Source: Struthio camelus (taxonomy: Eukaryota > Chordata > Aves > Struthioniformes > Struthionidae). Taken from it: DNA of 64,000 nt. The translations under genes and the position numbers were made by a program. The notes under the pieces were generated by a model that was given only the letters and a program-made list of their open reading frames with translations, was not told the DNA's origin and did not search any database. The DNA lies in NCBI RefSeq assembly GCF_040807025.1, contig NC_090964.1, forward strand, positions 7,581,214-7,645,213. Reading direction: 5' to 3'. The first letter of the stretch is position 1. Each line of letters opens with the position of its first letter. This document shows positions 37,561-50,300 of this stretch, piece by piece.

Positions 37561-40500
37561 TTTCTTTCCCTGACGGGGGTGCGTGTGGCAGGCGGGGAAT
37601 CTATTTAGAGAGGTTTCCAGCCTAGTTTTTCCCTCGCTATTAAGGTCAGGGACTGAGGAGCTGGGCAGAAACAAAAAATAAAATAAAAAATTAAAAAAAA
37701 ACGCGCAGGAGATTTGGGCGAAGCGGTGGGGACGAAATTAAACCGCTCGCTCTTTTCCAGCCCCTCCGCCAAAGCAGCAGCGGGCCGCGCAGCCTGCCCT
37801 CACATTTTCCCCCTGCCACCGAGGCCCAGCCTGCCCCAACAGAGCGGCTTTTATGCCCGAGCAGCACCCGCCCTCCCTCCCAGCCCTTCCTTTTTCAGGA
37901 GCTCAGACTCTATTTTTAATAGTCTGAGCTCAACCTGAAGGTCTCGTTCCCAGGGTGGGATGCGCCGGGGTTGTGGGATACGCCGGGGTGGCTCCCCAGG
38001 GACCGGCAGGCCCAGCTCCGCGCCCCGGCGGCTCTGGTGCTGCCTGCACCCGGGGCCCTGCGACGAGTCTCCCTGTAATTTGTACCCAAATGCATCCAGA
38101 AACGGATGGGGACCATGTGGTTATGAACAGAGTGCTTGCTAGTAGTAATAAAACCTCCTCTCTTTCTCTCTCCAGGCGTTTTACTAGCTGCCGTTCAGCG
38201 TAACCGGATGGCTTTAAGCAAATTTCGTCTCTGAGTGCCCTTGAAACTTGCATCTGGAGCAGGAAAGACGGCTGTTGGCCCCCTCTCCCTGTGCTGACAG
38301 GGCTGGGCGGCCGATGTGACAAAGTCCTTTCGTGCACGTTTCTGTAGCTTCCTTACAGCCCTTCGGAGCTCAGCAGGCTCCCTTGCAGTCAATGGGAGCC
38401 TCTTTTCTGTTTGTTTTATAGACGCTCCAAGGAGTCTCTCTGATTCATGGGGTGGGACGGTCAAAATTAGAAATCGATGTGTCATTGCAACTAAACCAGC
38501 AATCAGGGAGCTAGGCAGGACCACACAGTCTTAGCCCTGTCCAGGAACCTCAGTGAATAATTGTCTTTAAATTAATTGCAACTTACACCACAAAGGACAC
38601 AGTAGTCAGAACATGGGTATGGAGCAGGGAGAGGGAGGGAATGACATTTCCTCTAAAGGAGACTGTCTCGGAGACGTCAGCTTTTTGGAGCTTTTTTCAC
38701 GTTCACTTTTGCACTTTTAAGACAACAGAGTTGCACCAGTAGATGCAAGTGTTACCAGCAGATTAAGGTCCTGATAATGAGGGGTTTTATTACAAGGTCA
38801 TTGCATCATGCTGGTGGGTGCGAGTTGTTACCCTCTGCTGTGTCTTGGGTATCTGCTGTGAATGAAATCAGTCATTCAGCTCCTTTCCTGATAACTTTGC
38901 TCGCGTCCCGGAACTGCCATCGTTCTGGCTTGCTTTGGCTCAGAGGCCACGAGCTGAGTCCTCTCAGCTGGGACTGAGCAGCACCAGGACAAGAAACCCA
39001 GCGTCATGTCTCCCCCTTAGCTATGGACTAGGCCTTCCTGTGGGTACCTCCCCATCCCCTTCTGCCAAAAGTCTCAAAATCACAGGATTTTGTAAAAGTT
39101 GAACTCTTGTTAAAGCCTGAGCTCCCCAAAACAAGAACTCGCCTACTTTTGAAAAGGCACGATCTTAATACAAAGAAATAGCTCTCCCACAGAGCCGCTA
39201 AAGGCAGGTGTATAGCAGCAAATTCGCGGTCTGCGAGGCACTCGGGGCTTTCTCACATTTTACCAGCAGTACAAATGAGCTGCCAGTGCCACTTGTACTC
39301 ACTACCACTGAATTTCTTCTCTAATAAAAGAGTTGGCGTGGCGTTATCTTGCCAAGCAGTTACCAGCTAGTTTATTTCATTTGTATCCAGCTGCTCCAGC
39401 CTTGTCTGTTTCTTAAAAATCTTTTATTTTACTTTTAGATAACATTTTCCTGGTTTTCAGCTGGCTCCTACTGAACCCCTCATCCTCCGCATTCAAATGA
39501 AACCTCTTTCTCTAATGATGTTCAGTGTGGTTTTGAATGTTGAAAACTCTCAGTTGTTTCCTAGTTCTATAATTGATGGTTGTGTTATTCTGACAGATTT
39601 TTGCAACAATACTTAGAATTAATTTGCCTAAGCTTTACGAAATAAATAACCAATCCTTATAGCAATCTATAAGGAAGTAAGTACTACCTACCTTTTACAG
39701 CTGTGAGAATGAGTCAGAAAAGTTATGTGCTTTATTAAAGTCAAATTTGCACTGAGTCAGGGAGTTAGAAGAAAGCACTTCTGGCCCCCCACCTATGCTT
39801 AGATCAGTAGGTCACTCCCTGTATATTATTTTGTGTTGTATTGAAAAGGTTTCTTTCCATTTGGCAGAACAGCGATGCAGCATATTATTGTTTCACTTCT
39901 CTAGTACTTTTGGCCTTTATGCAGCAATTTTCCATCTCGAGCTTTCCAAGTGCTTTTGAAACTGAAGGCATCAGATGTTAAACATATCAGAGCAAATGCT
40001 CTCCTGCCCCAGCCCTTGCTGTGCGTGTTCAGCCAAAGGAATTCGCTGCCACATTGACCCCGGGGTTCAAAAATGGCTCTTTATTTCCAATGGGAATTTT
40101 TCAGGCGCTGGAGCAGCTCGGCACACAGGTCATGTTGCAGCTCGGCAGGACTACATGCCATAAGAACATCCTAGCTTTTAAACATAATGAAAATGCTTAG
40201 AGAAAAGAGATTGTTTGGAGAGAAAAGAGAAAAGTTTGGAAGGCAGACTGCATCATGGCAGCACCTGGGACCATCGAGTAGCGGCTGCAGCTGGAAACGA
40301 GGACCTGGCCGAACGGCCAGGATCGTTATAGCAGTTTACAGCAACAGCGGATGAAGCCGGGAGAAGAACCTGCTCTCAGACACCTATTAAAAGAAAGGCA
40401 GAAACAACACTCCCTTGTTCAAAAATACCAGCATGCTCATTCCAGTGCTAATTCGGGTTCTTGGGCTTGTCTCCAGGCGGGGATGCTGCAGAAGTCCTTC

Positions 40501-42289
40501 CCTGGAGACTTGTCGAAGCGGAAGAAAAGCAACCGCAGGCCGAGAGATCACGTGTCCCGGCCACTCTGCTGTGACTGTCCCCTCTTCAGAGGGTAACCCC
40601 ACCAGCTCCAATTTCCCTAGCCTCCCGTCCGGGCACGAAGCGAGACTTGTGGCTCTATCCGTCGTCTGCTGTCTAGGATCAGAATATTTTGTTGTGCTGC
40701 TATTGTTCATTTTATTACCCCTGCGTGGAGGAGCGTTTGTTTATGAAGCTTGTAAGAGGGTGTTAGCCCGCCAGATTTCCAGGCGGTGCGGGGGAAATCA
40801 AACTTCTGCTTGTGTCAGATTGTTTGCAGTTTGCTGTAGCTCGCAACCAGCTGTCCCTAGATAGCTCATTTTCATCCTGGGGTGAATGCCAAATTTTAGC
40901 ATTAACTGCAGGGTCCCACAAGGCACCAAAGCGAACAGCTGAGGACCAGCAGCAGGGTGTGGAATGGGATCCAGAGGTAACATCTGACCCTGGTGAAAAC
41001 ACAGCGGAAAACAGCTCCCTTCTGCGGGTAGGCAGGCTGCGGCGCGGAGGCCCCATCACAGGAGCGGAGGCCGCGTCCCATATCATTATGTGGGAAGTTG
41101 ACTTCATCCCGTAATTTCTGGGTCCCTCCTCTTTTGCACAGGCCAAGTTAACACCACTGCGCGCACTGCGAGAGGTTAAAGGACTACACGTTTCTAGGAA
41201 ATTTGAATCGAGAATGTCTAGAGGCAGTAACTGCAGTTTAGAGTCATTTAACAATCGATGTACTTTCCATGCAATAGCGGGCTTGTTTCTGGTTACCGGC
41301 ATATGGTCCTTACCCCGGGGAGCTGGACGGTAATTAATGCTTTTTGTGGTTAAACGTTTGGACTCAGCATCTCGCAGCGCCCGAGGAGAGCGGAGGTAGA
41401 CAAAGCACACATTGTCTGCAGGTTTCCCCGGGCTGCGCTAGGTCCTCTAAATTAAGGCACGGTGGGAGCAGGTTGGCAGGAAAGCTGACACAGGCGGAGT
41501 TTTCAGCTCGCTCCCTTTAGCGCAGCTGAAACACTGAGAAAGTCAAACCGGCATCTCTGCTCATTCGGAGGTGATATGCAAGGAGGGGGAAAGGAAAATT
41601 GGCTCGGAGGACCACACATACAACGCGAGTAATTGAACGCCTGACTCTCCTCTTTCAGCAGGAGGCTGTTGCCACGGCCCTTGTAGCGAGTTTCTTCCTG
41701 CCCTGCTTTTAAAATTCAGATATTGGCCCATGCTGAAAAGTCTGGGCCTTTTCCGTAGCATTAGCATCCTCTATCAGGAAACATATTCTGAGATTCAGCC
41801 TGATTATTCTGACTTCAGCCTTTGTAAAAAGGGATCCGTAAAGGACTGCGAGTTAGAGATCAACCCTGCCGCAGGCACGAAGCAGGCTGGAAGCCGAGTC
41901 CTCTGGCTGGGATCACCTTCTGGGACACATCCCTTCAGTTATTCTAGTTTTAATAGGTATCTGGAAGAAAAGATGCTATTTCCCCTGCCCGTCTAAAGAA
42001 AATCTGTATTTCCCCACCCATTCTTACACCTATAGGTTGCCTGAAAGGAAATGGATAAAGGTCATTGACTATTTTCTTATAAATTGAGCATCTGGGAGAT
42101 CCAGAGAGCTGCAATGATGTGATTAGGTTAAAAACACTAAACAAATTGCTTTTTTCCAAAGTAAGGAAAAAATGTCAAGTTTGCCTGGCTTTGGGTGACT
42201 CGGGGGTTAAATCAGCCATGCTACGCTGAAGCACAGCGATGGGATGCTGCCTATATTTCCTCCCAGTTTTCTCTCGTAGGCAATGTGAG
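37561..42289. other. Proximal upstream region of CLIC4, no gene seen
   Basis: Mixed-composition non-coding sequence. It contains an A-rich tract near 37671-37700, the inverted repeat at 37899-37931, and AT-rich segments with homeobox-like TAATTA/ATTAAT words near 38570 and 39560-39660. Base composition becomes steadily richer in G and C from about 40250. Open frames on both strands are unconvincing. Distal enhancers of CLIC4 are plausible but unproven. Confidence 0.5.
37899..37931. promoter_or_regulatory. MEF2-consensus site inside a 33-bp inverted repeat
   Basis: The arms GAGCTCAGACT and AGTCTGAGCTC are exactly complementary. Allowing a 2-nt bulge they extend by ATT/AAT to 14 bp. The centre at 37910-37919 is CTATTTTTAA, a full match to the MEF2 consensus YTAWWWWTAR. 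It lies about 860 bp upstream of the CLIC4 ATG, just outside the CpG island. Function is inferred from the motif only. Confidence 0.5.
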
Positions 42290-45200
42290 AAGCCCCAAAG
42301 TCGCCGGCAGGCTGGGGACGCCCCTAACGAACTCTTTACGTAATCTCCGCCCGGCTCCCGGCGGCGTTTCAACACCACGGACTGCTTTTGGTCCAGAAGC
42401 TTAAATAGGAGAAATAGTGTTTGATGTGGCTTTTTAACGGTCTGCAAGTTCGGCAGGAGCCCGCCGGGGAAGCTCTCGAGCAGCCAAGGAGGGCGCGCGC
42501 CGCCGCCGGCCGCTCGCCCCATTGTGTGGGACCAGCCAGCGGAAGCGGCGGCCCCCTCCCAGCTTTCGGCAGCCCGCTAATGGCCTCGGCGGAGGATCAG
42601 CGCAATTAAAGTCACGACAGCGAATCAATGCGTTTGCTCTCCGGGATGCAAGCTAGCATCAGAGCAAAAAACAAACAAACAAAAGAACCAACCTCAAGCC
42701 GAAAACATCTTTATGGCCATGCGTGCTTGATACAAAACCATGCAATTATTGGAGAGAGCTGATAATCCATCCTGATTTAGTGCAAATTTGTCACCTTCAA
42801 AAATACAAACCACTCCATGTGTTTTTTCCTCAGGAGATGTACCACTGAGGTCCTCTGCTCCACAGCAGAGCGTCGAGAGTAGGAGAAAGCCCTAAGCTGC
42901 TTTCTGCTCTTGCTTACAAGCCCAGTGAACCCCAACGAATTTGCAACGCTGCAAAGGGCGACTTGAGCCGGAGCCACGCGCTGTTGCCAAACCACGCAGC
43001 TCAGGAGCGCCCTGCGCTGCCCCAGCCCGGGGCTCGGCGCCAGCGCGGCGAGGGAGAGGACAAGGTGAACGGCTCCTTCGAGGGCCCCAGCGCGTTTCAC
43101 GGCGATAGACGCCGAGAGTTGCCGCGTGGAACGAAACGGGCCCCTGCCGCAGCCTGGCAGCGGCTTCTCCCGACCTGCCGCCAGCTGGGCTGGCCACAGC
43201 CAGCAAAGCTCACCTGGTCCGGGGCTGCGGCCTGAACAGGGTCGTGCAATTAATCCCCCCTCCTAGGGAGGTTAAGCGATTTGTCCCAGGACCACCTATA
43301 AAGCAGCAGGTTATTCAGCAGCGCGGGTGTAAACGCGGCAGCATCTCCATTTTTAAACGCGTGTAACTCCCAGGGCCGATCCCGCTTCTGTCCGTAACCA
43401 CAAACGTCGTCCCTCAAGCCTCATCCTTCCGGGGCGCCAACGTCCAACCTGGTCTTGGTCCACCTAAACGCGAGCCCGGACTCCTCGTCGGCCACGGAGT
43501 CGCCCACCCTGAGTTTGAGACGGGCCCAAGGGATCAACAGCGAGAACGCGGTGCTGGGCTGCGACGGCGGTAGCCTTGCGGCGAGGTGACCCTCTTTGGC
43601 CAGCACACGGCCTGGGCAATCGGGTCAGTCCCAGATGCTCGTGCCGGAGGAACCTGCCCCTCGCAGCCCCGAATGTTGGCCGGTTCCCAGCTGCCGGGGG
43701 CAAGAGGGAGGCAAGTCCCTGCTCGAGCCCGGGCGGAGACGTGCCCCCGCCGCACCAGCCGCTCCAGTCAAACCGAACAAAGCGCCGGCGCTCTGCTCTT
43801 CCCCCGCTTCGAGTCTAACGTCTGCTACGAGCCTCAGGACTGAGCTAGACGCTGATGCGACTGTTTAATGGTCTTTTTACCCCGAAAGGAGAGCGGGGTT
43901 CCCGGAGCCATCGCTCCCACGCGGCGAAGGCTCCCGAGGACCGTCGGCCTTTTTTGTGATGCTGATGAATTCAGGGTGGCAAAGTCGTCATTCATCACCC
44001 CATCGATGCACCCCACAGGTTTTCACCGGGGTTTTCACCCCAGATGCCTCCTCCCCTGCCTTTACCGCCTGCTCCCGCGGCGGGTCCCCCGGGCAGGGAT
44101 CAGCCGCAGTGCCTTCGGCCTCGCGGGAGGCACCACCAGCAATTGCAGTCCCGAAAGTCCCGATTTCTGCCAGGCGGGGGGGGAGCAGAGCCAGCCAAAC
44201 GCGGCCTGCAAAGCGGCGCTTTGCCCAGTGCCAGCTCGGCGAGGGGCTCGGCGACCGCCTTGCTGCCTCCCTGCTACCCGCGAGTCGATGGGGTGAAGCT
44301 CTTCACCGCGAAGGAGGTAGCCGACTTCCTCCAAGCAGCTCTTTAGGCAAAGTCCACATCTGCTATCCATTACGTTCAGCGCAAGACACGAAGCAGACAC
44401 CCACCAGAGAGCCGACCTGCTCCGGACTCGCGGCCTGAGCGCCCAGCTGACTCAAGCGGCGACATGACGAATGTGCGTTTTATTTCCTCCCGGCTGAGTC
44501 ACGGTGACAGGAGCCAGCTTTCTTTTCAAAGGACTCGAGAAAGAAAAGACGAAACGTGCTCAGAACAGGGACCGAGACGCCAAGAGCTCCTGGTTCTGCT
44601 CGGATTTGGAAATAATCTCCATGATAAAATTATTTGCGTTGCAGCAGCACCTCCAGCGCTGGCAGCTCAATAACCGCAGTGGCAGAAACTCCTCCACCTT
44701 CTTTAAACCTTGCAGGCGCAACAGGGCCAAGGCAGCGATGTGCCCAAAGCCCTGATACACCCCAGCAGGACGGGGCAGGGGTGCCCTTAAACCTCCCACA
44801 TCCCCGCTTAAAAACCCAGCAAGAGCCGGTGCTCGTCGCAGAGGAGCCGCGTCCGCCCTGCGACGGGGACGCCGATAATCCCACAGGCAGAACCGGCGCA
44901 GACGTTTCCCGAATCCTCCCTCCCCAAGCGCCCGTGGTTCGCAGCACGCGCTCTACCTGCTCAGGCTGAAATTCTGGTATTTCTGAACACCCGCTATTCA
45001 CTTTTGCAATTTTAACAATCGCCTCTTTGGCCCACTGGTTCTGCTGCGTACCCGTCGCTGTGAGGCGCTCCTCAGGCTCCTACTAAATCACGATAAAGCC
45101 AGTTTAGAGCCTGAAGCAGGGCCACAAAACAGGGCAGGCGGGCGAGGGTCCCGCAAGGGCTCCAGCCAGAAAGCTGGCACCCCGGGGATTTTTCCCCCTT

Positions 45201-47320
45201 TACATCTTTTGCATCCGTTTCTCGACACGCTGCCGCGCGTTTTTTACGATTCAGTTTTACTCTTGTAGCGCTTATTCGGGGCACGCAAACGAGCAATTAG
45301 CGGGGCTGCACGGGGGAACGCCGCTTGAATCCGAACGCCGCGCCGGCTGCTCGTCAGTCGGGGAGAGGCGCGTTTCCAGGCGATAAACCCGAGGCCTCTC
45401 GAGGCAGGAGGCAGCGAGCTGACCCGCGGCGCAGCGCTCGCCGTGCCGGGGCCGCTCGCGGCGAAACCGGCTCCGGGGCTCCCTGGACCCCCTGGCACAA
45501 CACCCCGTTTCGCAAGGAAGGGTCCCCCGCTGCCTCGTGCCGTCGGCCGCGGCCCCGCGCGGTTAGTCCAGCCTGCCGCCGGGCAGGTAAAACGCAGCAG
45601 GGGGGTGAAGCGGAGGCGGGCGCGAGCCGCGGGCCCAGGAGCATCAGCGCGCACAGCCCCCTTCGTGCCCTGGGACGCCTGCTCGCTTCCCCCACCTTTG
45701 AGCCGGGTCCGGATTCGGGACCTGCCCCCCCAGGACCCCAAAGCTCCCCCCCAGCGCCGTGGGCTTCAGGAAGAGCGGTGTCCGCTCTCCTCGGCTGCGG
45801 AGAGGCGCTGAAGCTGCAAGCGGAGGCTGCTTCCTTGGGGAGCGGCGAGAGCAGCACCCACCGTCCTCTAGCATAAATAATAGAAAGGTTCATTCACCTA
45901 CTTGCCGTAGATAAAGATAGATAAATAAATAACGGTTCAGTTCTGTTTTGCCAATTGTGCACTTAATGTAATTTTCCTTCCCGCTCCCCTTGCGTCGGTG
46001 CACGCGGACTCGCGAGGTTTTAATAAGCTGGAGAGGAGCCAAACCGTTTCTGTTTCATTAAAAAAAATATATCACTGCAGTGACAAAGGTAATTTTGTCC
46101 ACATCAGTAGTCAAATCCTCTGGCTGAACACAAATGCAGCTGAGAGACTGTCGGTCTTCCAGGGGAGCTGGACCCCCTTCCGGAGAGGGGAAGCACGTGC
46201 GGGTTGTTCATAAAAAGGCTCCAAATTTTTCACAGCAGCGCCGCTAACTCGTCACCCATCGCCTTCCGAAGCAGAAAGCCGGTTATTTTTAAAACCCTAA
46301 ACGAGGAATTATGACCCAAACACCCTTCCTTGAGCTTTCCGAGCGGAGCTGCGCACCCGGAGCCGGGGACATTCGCTCCTCGCGCTGCGGGTGCTGGTCG
46401 GGGCGCAGGCGGCCGAACGCCGCGCTCGTAGGGACGGCCCGGAGCAGGCCGAGGGGGGGGAGAAAGCTCGCAGGAAGACCTGCCCCGGCCGATGAGCAAG
46501 GCGGGCGCTTTTGTGATTTGTGACGCGCCCTGGGGACGTGACCGTGTCCCAGGACCTGGACAAGCTGGGAAGAGCAAGGCGAGAGGTCGGAGCATCTGCT
46601 GGAGATTGTCCTTCGGTATCCTGCAAGGGCCTCCGAGATGCCCTGGTTTGGTTGCCTTAATGCAACAGCCGGATCTTTCCCCAAGCCAAATTACGTCACA
46701 TCCCGTATCGCTAGGGAGCCCCGTGGCCGCCCAGCCCTTCGCCCTGCCGAGCCGTTGTCCCGCACGAAGCGGGCAGCTGGGCCGAGGGGAGCAGCACCAG
46801 CGCCCTGCACAAAGGCGCCATTGACCGCGTGGGCGGTGGGTGCCTCGGGCGCGCTGCCCGGGGGCGGCCGCATCCTGCCTTTGTAGCGGAGGAAGGACTC
46901 GGCCAGCCCCAGTATCCCTGCTGCTGCTTAACTCATTATGCCGTGGGCCCCGGGCCGAGGGACAGAAGCGGGATTAAAAGCGACGCCCGGCCCCGCAGCC
47001 CGTGCAGCCTCTTGTGGGCCCTGTGTGGGATCTCCCAAGGATGGATCCCGACTGAGAAACATGAGTCTGGAGGAATACGAGCTCCCAAGAGAATTACCTT
47101 GGGATTGAAGCACCTTGGGCTCAGCATCCTCCTCCCCTCTGCACCAGATCCCTCTCGCCCAGGCACGGGGGAGCCGTGCCAGAGCCCAAACCCGGAGCCA
47201 GCAGCCTTTCCCCTGCAGCGCTGGTTTCTGGATTATCCAAAAACAAATCCTGGCACAAAACAAAAACAAAACATTGCTGAACGAGTGGGCGCAAGTGGCA
47301 GCGGGCTGCTGCCCTGAGTC
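42290..47320. other. GC- and CpG-rich intergenic block without an identifiable gene
   Basis: About 5 kb with CpG-rich clusters, clearest at about 42290-42620, 43000-44450, 45290-45880 and 46340-46900. Many overlapping open frames exist on both strands, none with a recognisable domain. They vary freely between strands, as expected from GC-rich sequence poor in stop codons. Motifs seen include AP-1/NF-E2-like TGACTCA at 44448-44454, TGAGTCA at 44495-44501 and 47315-47321, and CRE-like TTACGTCA at 46691-46698. It could be an orphan CpG-island cluster, an enhancer block or the promoter of an unannotated non-coding RNA. Confidence 0.55.
44448..44501. promoter_or_regulatory. Pair of AP-1 / NF-E2-like motifs
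   Basis: GCTGACTCAAGC (core at 44448-44454) and GGCTGAGTCAC (core at 44495-44501) lie 47 bp apart, start to start. The second matches the NF-E2 core GCTGAGTCAC. They lie within the CpG-rich block. Motif matches alone do not prove binding. Confidence 0.35.
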
Positions 47321-50300
47321 ACCGTGTCCTCTAATCCCAGCTTCACCCAACCAAATTAGGAAGTCGAATGTCCAACTCGCCTGCCCCGGGATTCACTCAC
47401 TTCCCGTTATAAAAATACGACATTTCCAGCCAAGGAAGCATTTTCAGCACATTTCCCTCCTCAGTACGTTCTGGCTGTCTCTCTGCAACACCCATTTGCT
47501 ACTCAAGCAGCCACCTTGGAGCTATACAAGGCATCAGCAGACCTCACAGGAAGACTGTTTTCATATGAAAGAACAGAGGAGAAAAAGCTCCTCTCCAAAA
47601 GCACTGTTAGCTCTGTGCTGAACTGGTCATGATACTTCACCCCCAACAAATTTTCAGACCATCCCCAGACTGGTGAAACATTAGCAAGTCCATCTGCAGA
47701 TGAGAAGTGAAGATGCACAATTTAATTAACTGGCCCATTAGACACCATGCCAGAGTTGGCATTGCTCTTCCAAATGTAGACGTTACCCTCATGGATTAGG
47801 CTGTCTCCATCTAATCTCCCGCCTCGTCTCCAGCAGCAGCCAGCCCCCGGCGCCTCGGAGAAAGGTGCAGGAAACTCCTCAAAGCAGAAGCCTTTAGGTT
47901 TGGGCTCCAGCAGGAGGATAAGCACTCCTGGGTTTATCTTGCTCAAGAAAGGATGGGATGAAAACATCAGTGTTTCTTATTAGCATACCTGAATTAATTT
48001 AAATCACTAACTTTAGTCATGGTTTAAATTAGCAGACAGGAAGCATCTTTTCAAGTAAATCAATTTTATCCTGTTTTGCATGCGTAGTTTCATTTTTTGC
48101 AAGGAAGATAACTGGGGTAAGGAAAACGAGAGCAGCAGGGAAGGTACACAGCCAGCCCAGAGCTGGACTGCAAACGCAGACTCCAGGTGACTGTGTGCTA
48201 GAGGTACCAAACACAAAATGGGAGCTAAGTTCCCCTCTTCAGAGTAGCAATAATGTTCCAATTAAGACAGAATAATATACTTCCAGGCTCACCTACTAAT
48301 TATAAGAAATAAATCCACTCTCCACTTTTTCAGAGAGAGTAAGGACTGCTACTCACAGAAGGTCAAACGAGAAAGCCTCAAGCAGCAGGCAACGCTCTCC
48401 TTTAAAGATAAAAGCTCATGCGTTCCCCAAACAGAATCCCTCTCCCCCAAGCACCTTCAGCTGCTAAATCCGTACAGGACGTACACAAGGGTCTGAATTA
48501 TGTACGGAACGCTCCATTAGCTTCCTTCACCCAACCCTGTGATATGGCCCCCAATGTGTTAATAATAAATCTACAGTGAATAGATTAAGGACCACCTCCA
48601 GCTGCGTATTGGTTGTTCTTCCATCTTAAGGTCAACGAAAAACATCGCCCCACCAGGCCATCTTTCCAAGCTTTAATCCATGCACAGAATTCTGCATATA
48701 AAGGACTTGCCCATGCGTTTGCATGCGGGTTGCCTCCGAGCAACCAAAGCAGCAAATATGAGTCCTCAGAAGTGGACCACGAGTTTTTCTAAGCATGATC
48801 AACAGTAGCTCAACTTCACTCTTAGTAGAAGGGAATGCTACTGAGGCAAGTCAAAACAAAACCCGAATCAGAGAAAAGAGAAGTCAAAACTTGGTTATTT
48901 AAACCAGAACCTAACTTGAAATAAAGACAGTGTTACCCGTTAAACAGTTTATGCATTATATATACAAGAACGTAATACAGGAGGAAAGAGAGGCAACGTT
49001 CCTGCTGTACTTTAAACAGCTGACTATATGATTTCTGAAACACAGAAGAGTTCAGATAAGAGATACTGTTGTAGGATATCATCTACCCCCACCCACTGTG
49101 GTAGGGAACAACCTGATTCCTCTTGCTTCATGCTACAGCAGAATGGAAACGAGCAGTTATAGCCTCTTCAAATTCATTCTAGAAAAGCTGCAGCAAAAAG
49201 TCCAAAAGTCAAACAGTTGATTAAAGTCTGGAAATACACAACTACCTACACCACTGTTAGGATTTGACTTTTTTTTTTTTTTTAAATACATACCTTCGCT
49301 GTAGTTTATTACAATGACTGACACCTGCCCAAGAGGAGGAAATTAAAACAACTCTACCAGAAAGGTCTGTAAATATGACAGGTTTAAAAAAAAAAAAAAC
49401 ACACACACACACACACACACACAAAAAACCAAACAAACACATGTTAAACAGGGAAGCCAAAGTGCTATTCAGCAATGTGAAGAAATGTGGAAAGGCACCT
49501 GGGAAGACAACAGTCAATAGTTCAATACCTTGCTGAAAACTGTTCTTTCAATAGCACTATTTTTTATAGCAAAATGTACACACACAAGCAAGTTTGATAT
49601 TTGAGGAACAAAGAATCCGCAGAGTGCAAAAAGGCACATGATGTTTAAGCTGCTGCTCCAATTTAATGTCCCTTCCATCACAGCCTACGTTAGTCTGCTC
49701 CTCCAGGTCTGGGCCTTTGCTTGGAAGATTAATTTGCGTCGGGCAATGCAGAGCTGACTAAGTATGAATTTTAATGTGCAAAATTGTAGAGTTACGGCTC
49801 TGAGCATAGAGCTCTGCCTTGGTGCAGTTATATATCATTCAGATTACATCACCTTTCAGAGTAGACATTTTCCAAAGCAAGAGTAGAACAGTCCTTGTCC
49901 TGTACATTAAGGCAATTAATTAGTTTCAGGCTATAAAAATGCAGTGGTGAAGCTCAGGAAGCTGGTCTGTACAAAATTCACTAGGCAAATTTCCAAAAAT
50001 CACACAAGTGGAAAAATTTAATGGTCCAACAGTGAGTTACTATAAACTTCAAACTATTGCACACACACCTGCTATTGTCACATCTATTGACATAACAAAT
50101 ACATCTTTCTTTACTACGAACTACTGATATTAAACTCCCAGTGACTCACTTCATCCTTACATTCACTCCTGTGGACTCATTTTCATCTTAATTATACAGT
50201 TCAATTAAACTTGGTTGGTTTTTTTTGTGCAGTTAGATATAGTTGTTCCAGCAAGTCAATTATGCAAACCCATTTATCTGTCATTTCAGGAAGGTAGCCT

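Noticed and set aside
36476-37674. Several overlapping long open frames on both strands around the CLIC4 promoter
   Set aside because: High GC with few stop codons, Pro/Arg/Gly/Ala low-complexity products, and no domain. Only the first 24 codons from 37036 are real coding sequence.
43400-47320. Many 80-180-codon frames in the CpG-rich intergenic block
   Set aside because: Open in several frames and on both strands at once, with no recognisable motif and no consistent splice signals. Treated as GC-driven artefacts pending a protein search.
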